Source: Oscillospiraceae bacterium (lineage in GTDB: Bacteria > Bacillota > Clostridia > Oscillospirales > Ruminococcaceae). Taken from it: a stretch of DNA of 7,380 nucleotides. Positions 5,908 to 7,380 of the stretch are shown here, piece after piece. Numbering within the stretch: the first letter of the stretch is position 1; each line of letters begins with the position of its first letter. The translations under genes were made by a program, and so were the position numbers. The stretch spans positions 1-7,380 of the forward strand of contig CAADWC010000218.1 of NCBI GenBank assembly GCA_900752625.1, read 5' to 3'. The notes under the pieces were generated by a model. That model was not told the origin of the DNA. It did not search any database and worked only from the letters and a program-made list of their open reading frames with translations.

Positions 5908-6158
5908 ACTTAACCTCCTTTAATCAAAATTCATCACAGCCTGTTCAAATAATGAACAACGGCGGCATTTATCAAGGGATCCCATCTTCTTTTGAATGAA
6001 AAATGTTCCCCGCCGTCTTAAAGGCGGGGAAATACTTCCAATGCTATAAAACTCCGCAGTAAGATGTTTATACAGTATTTTACTTAACATTTCCGCCGTT
6101 TCTTCAGATTCACCGGCAGAAAACTCAAGTACTCCTATGATCGCCAGTCACAATTCAT
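5908..6158 (-). promoter_or_regulatory. Structured 5' leader of the pseudokinase gene (candidate attenuator or small RNA)
   Basis: The predicted transcript starts near 6158 and runs about 250 bases before the start codon. It contains a CTGCCG/CGGCGG hairpin (6114-6119 with 6093-6098) and a long-range pairing GGAGTACTT (6127-6135) with AAGTATTTCC (6028-6037). It also contains CGGCGGAAAT (6089-6098), which can pair with ATTTCCCCGCC (6023-6033), the 5' arm of the terminator-like hairpin at 6006-6031. These pairings exclude one another, as in transcription attenuators or riboswitches. I do not recognise a known aptamer class. A stand-alone RNA of about 160 bases ending at the hairpin is an alternative. 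A 56-codon open frame (5920-6090) overlaps the region, but I consider it unproven. Confidence 0.45.
5998..6031 (-). terminator. Intrinsic terminator-like hairpin inside the leader
   Basis: TTCCCCGCC (6006-6014) and GGCGGGGAA (6023-6031) form a perfect 9-pair stem with an 8-base loop. On the minus strand it is followed by CATTTTTC (5998-6005), a U-run of five offset by two bases. It lies about 98 bases before the pseudokinase start codon. It may attenuate that gene's transcript, end a small RNA, or terminate read-through from the 6274-7092 gene. Confidence 0.6.
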
Positions 6159-6164
6159 CAATTT

Positions 6165-6193
6165 ATATTATCAGTATTCTGACGATAAGTCAA
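6165..6193 (-). promoter_or_regulatory. Sigma-A promoter upstream of the pseudokinase leader
   Basis: TTGACT (-35, 6188-6193), 17-base spacer, TAATAT (-10, 6165-6170) with a TGA extended -10 immediately before it. Expected start near 6158, which leaves a long leader of about 250 bases. Confidence 0.75.
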
Positions 6194-6239
6194 TAATGCA
6201 ATGATATTTGTAGACTTTATGAAATAATTTGTATTCTTT

Positions 6240-6257
6240 CTGTAACAACTGTTACAG
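6240..6257. promoter_or_regulatory. Perfect 7-base inverted repeat, operator-like
   Basis: CTGTAAC (6240-6246) and GTTACAG (6251-6257) are exact reverse complements around AACT. The site is 17 bases after the stop codon of the 6274-7092 gene and about 47 bases upstream of the -35 at 6188-6193. No U-run follows on either strand, so termination is unlikely. A dimeric regulator site is plausible; no specific family is claimed. Confidence 0.4.
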
Positions 6258-6273
6258 CGCCTGAAAATCAGAT

Positions 6274-7092
6274 TCAGACATTCTGAGGATATATGTTGAC
6301 AGACGTATAATAAAGATATTTGCTGTCATTGTCAAACACAGCGGTAAGCAGAACGCTCTGGGCATTTGCGTCAGCCGCAGTGTAATAATACTTATAGATA
6401 TAGCTTATGCTGTCCTTGCCGTATACTATTTTATACGGATCCAGATCAACAGCGTCCGTTACGGAGCTGTATCGCGCTCCCTTGTCAAAACTGTCGAGAT
6501 TGATGCGCTTATCAAGCTTTTCTCCCCTGCTGTCCTTTTTTAGCAGCTTGTAATTCGTATATGTAACGCTTTCGATATTATCCGAAGAATCCTTTAAAAC
6601 AGTAACCGTCCATTCCGGAAAAACAATATCGTCAATTTCAAGACTGTCGTCACTTTCATATATATAATCGAACACCGCCGCATTATTCAAAATGCTGAAT
6701 GCAGAATTATCTTTAAAATGGATCTCCATATCCTTTTCTGCTTTCGTTATGGACATTCCGATAAATTCGGCCGCCTCAAGCGCCTTTTTTCCGCCTTTGT
6801 CCGCCGAAAGCTGAACAATTACCACCCAGATAAGCACAATTATAAGCGCCGCCAGGGCAATCAGAAAAGCGATCTTGATTTTCTTTTCATTCTGTCCGTT
6901 GACGATGCTCCCAAGACTTTTCCTTAAAGACGAAGTTTCAAGCAAAGGCTGATCCTTTCTATCCGATTTCTTCTTTGAGAAAAGCGCTTTAAAGCCCGTG
7001 GACTTTTTAGGCTTCTCCCTCAGAGCTATTCCGCAGTTTCTGCATACTACGTCATGCTCTCCGACAGTTTTTTTGCATTTCGGACATTCCAT
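6274..7092 (-). CDS. Zinc-ribbon, single-pass membrane protein of unknown function
   Basis: The 272-residue product begins MECPKCKKTV and carries a four-cysteine zinc ribbon (Cys3, 6, 17, 20). Then comes a Lys-rich cytoplasmic linker (27-73), one membrane span (about 73-95), and an extracytoplasmic domain of about 175 residues rich in Tyr, Asp and beta-type sequence, ending ...VNIYPQNV. I do not recognise the outer domain. Its start, FIGMSITKAEK (110-120), loosely resembles the opening of a PASTA repeat, but no complete repeat is evident. The ATG at 7092 is preferred to an in-frame TTG at 7119, because GGGGG (7100-7104) lies 7 bases upstream and the zinc ribbon then starts at once, as is usual. 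The 7119 TTG sits only about 7 bases from the expected transcription start. The neighbouring downstream gene shares the zinc-ribbon plus single-span plan, suggesting a related envelope-signalling job; this is inference. Confidence 0.8.
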   Translation of the reverse strand: MECPKCKKTVGEHDVVCRNCGIALREKPKKSTGFKALFSKKKSDRKDQPLLETSSLRKSLGSIVNGQNEKKIKIAFLIALAALIIVLIWVVIVQLSADKGGKKALEAAEFIGMSITKAEKDMEIHFKDNSAFSILNNAAVFDYIYESDDSLEIDDIVFPEWTVTVLKDSSDNIESVTYTNYKLLKKDSRGEKLDKRINLDSFDKGARYSSVTDAVDLDPYKIVYGKDSISYIYKYYYTAADANAQSVLLTAVFDNDSKYLYYTSVNIYPQNV

Positions 7093-7132
7093 TGCATAAC
7101 CCCCGTTTCTCAGACACAATCAACCATAATAT

Positions 7133-7161
7133 ATTATATCATACGGTCCTTTAAAAGTCAA
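7133..7161 (-). promoter_or_regulatory. Strong sigma-A promoter of the zinc-ribbon membrane protein gene
   Basis: TTGACT (-35, 7156-7161), 17-base spacer, perfect TATAAT (-10, 7133-7138) with TGA just before it (extended -10). Transcription is expected to start near 7126. CGGTC (7144-7148) and GACCG (7163-7167) form a short inverted repeat flanking the -35, probably too weak to interpret. Confidence 0.85.
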
Positions 7162-7315
7162 TGACCGCCATTTATATGGATAAATCTTCTTTTATTTCAC
7201 ACAATCAAAAGACTTATCGCAGAAAAGAAAAGTCGTTACAAATCCGGTATATTATGCACCCCTATGCTAATATCTGCATTCTGTAAGCTCTTCCATTAAG
7301 ATTTCAGAAGTCCGC
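7162..7315. other. Non-coding stretch with no supported feature
   Basis: Apart from a weak 5-base inverted repeat (GACTT/AAGTC, about 7211-7234), I see no gene, RNA motif or promoter here on either strand. Open frames are short and lack suitable ribosome sites. Confidence 0.5.
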
Positions 7316-7358
7316 AAAAAACCTCCTTACCCTGCGCAGCCGCGCACGATAAAGAGGT
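7316..7358 (-). terminator. Intrinsic terminator of a gene beyond the right edge
   Basis: On the minus strand the arm 7358-7342 (starting ACCTCTTTATC and ending TGCGC) pairs with 7337-7321 around the loop GGCT. The stem is about 16 pairs with a few G-U pairs and one G/G mismatch, and is followed by a U-run (7316-7320). The gene it ends lies mostly or wholly outside the window; a possible stop codon TAA at 7363-7365 could be its end, but a five-codon fragment cannot be judged. Confidence 0.8.
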
Positions 7359-7380
7359 GATATTAAGCTGTCGCTCCGCA

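Noticed and set aside
5942..5958. TGTTCA/TGAACA inverted repeat upstream of the pseudokinase ribosome site
   Set aside because: Only six A/T-rich pairs with a 5-base loop; it does not match LexA or another operator I know and is too weak to list as a feature.
5976..5983. GGGATCCC palindrome in the pseudokinase leader
   Set aside because: Eight bases with no loop and no context; expected by chance (a restriction-type site).
6006..6031. CRISPR-like or interspersed repeat based on the GC-rich palindrome
   Set aside because: Only one copy is present in the window and no spacers or further copies are visible; terminator/attenuator fits better.
6031..6158. Possible ZTP riboswitch because of GTGACTGGCG near the leader's 5' end
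   Set aside because: The similarity stops after the first ten bases; the ZTP downstream core (CCGCCTGGGC-type segment) is absent.
7316..7380. Open minus-strand frame from the right edge through the terminator (about 27 codons)
   Set aside because: It passes through a near-perfect hairpin with a U-run, which is a better explanation, and the fragment has no recognisable protein sequence.

Overview
The window looks like chromosomal DNA of a low-to-mid-GC Gram-positive anaerobe of the class Clostridia, most likely near Ruminococcus/Oscillospiraceae. The evidence is strong AGGAGG-type ribosome sites, consensus sigma-A promoters, a SpoIIM-like protein, an ECF-type folate transporter component under a tetrahydrofolate riboswitch, and a zinc-ribbon/kinase-like/PASTA membrane protein. 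This placement comes from gene content, not from a database search. No mobile element, tRNA, rRNA or CRISPR array was seen.

All seven genes lie on the minus strand, so transcription runs from high to low coordinates. From the right edge: an intrinsic terminator (7316-7358) for a gene outside the window; a strong promoter (7133-7161) and a zinc-ribbon membrane protein of unknown function (6274-7092); a 366-base non-genic stretch with a palindrome (6240-6257), a promoter (6165-6193) and a structured leader ending in a terminator-like hairpin (6006-6031); then a 609-residue zinc-ribbon/kinase-fold/transmembrane/PASTA protein (4078-5907). A terminator-like hairpin overlapping a near-consensus promoter leads into pfkA (2945-3907). 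Then comes a tetrahydrofolate riboswitch (about 2756-2867) controlling a folT-family S component (2010-2651) that has its own terminator (1902-1936). Immediately after it a consensus promoter drives proC (981-1808), followed by a SpoIIM-family gene (321-926). Finally there is a promoter overlapping a large inverted repeat and the first 81 residues of a DUF624/YesL-like protein (1-243).

Most genes appear to be short independent units with their own promoters; proC and the SpoIIM-like gene may be co-transcribed. The housekeeping part covers glycolysis (pfkA), proline synthesis (proC) and folate uptake (folT). The least ordinary part is 4078-7161: two neighbouring genes each encode an N-terminal four-cysteine zinc ribbon plus one membrane span. 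The larger protein keeps the kinase fold but has lost the catalytic Asp, the DFG Asp and the VAIK Lys, so it is predicted to be a pseudokinase with extracellular PASTA domains. Its leader contains three mutually exclusive pairings that resemble a transcription attenuator. These two points are the best candidates for undescribed biology here.
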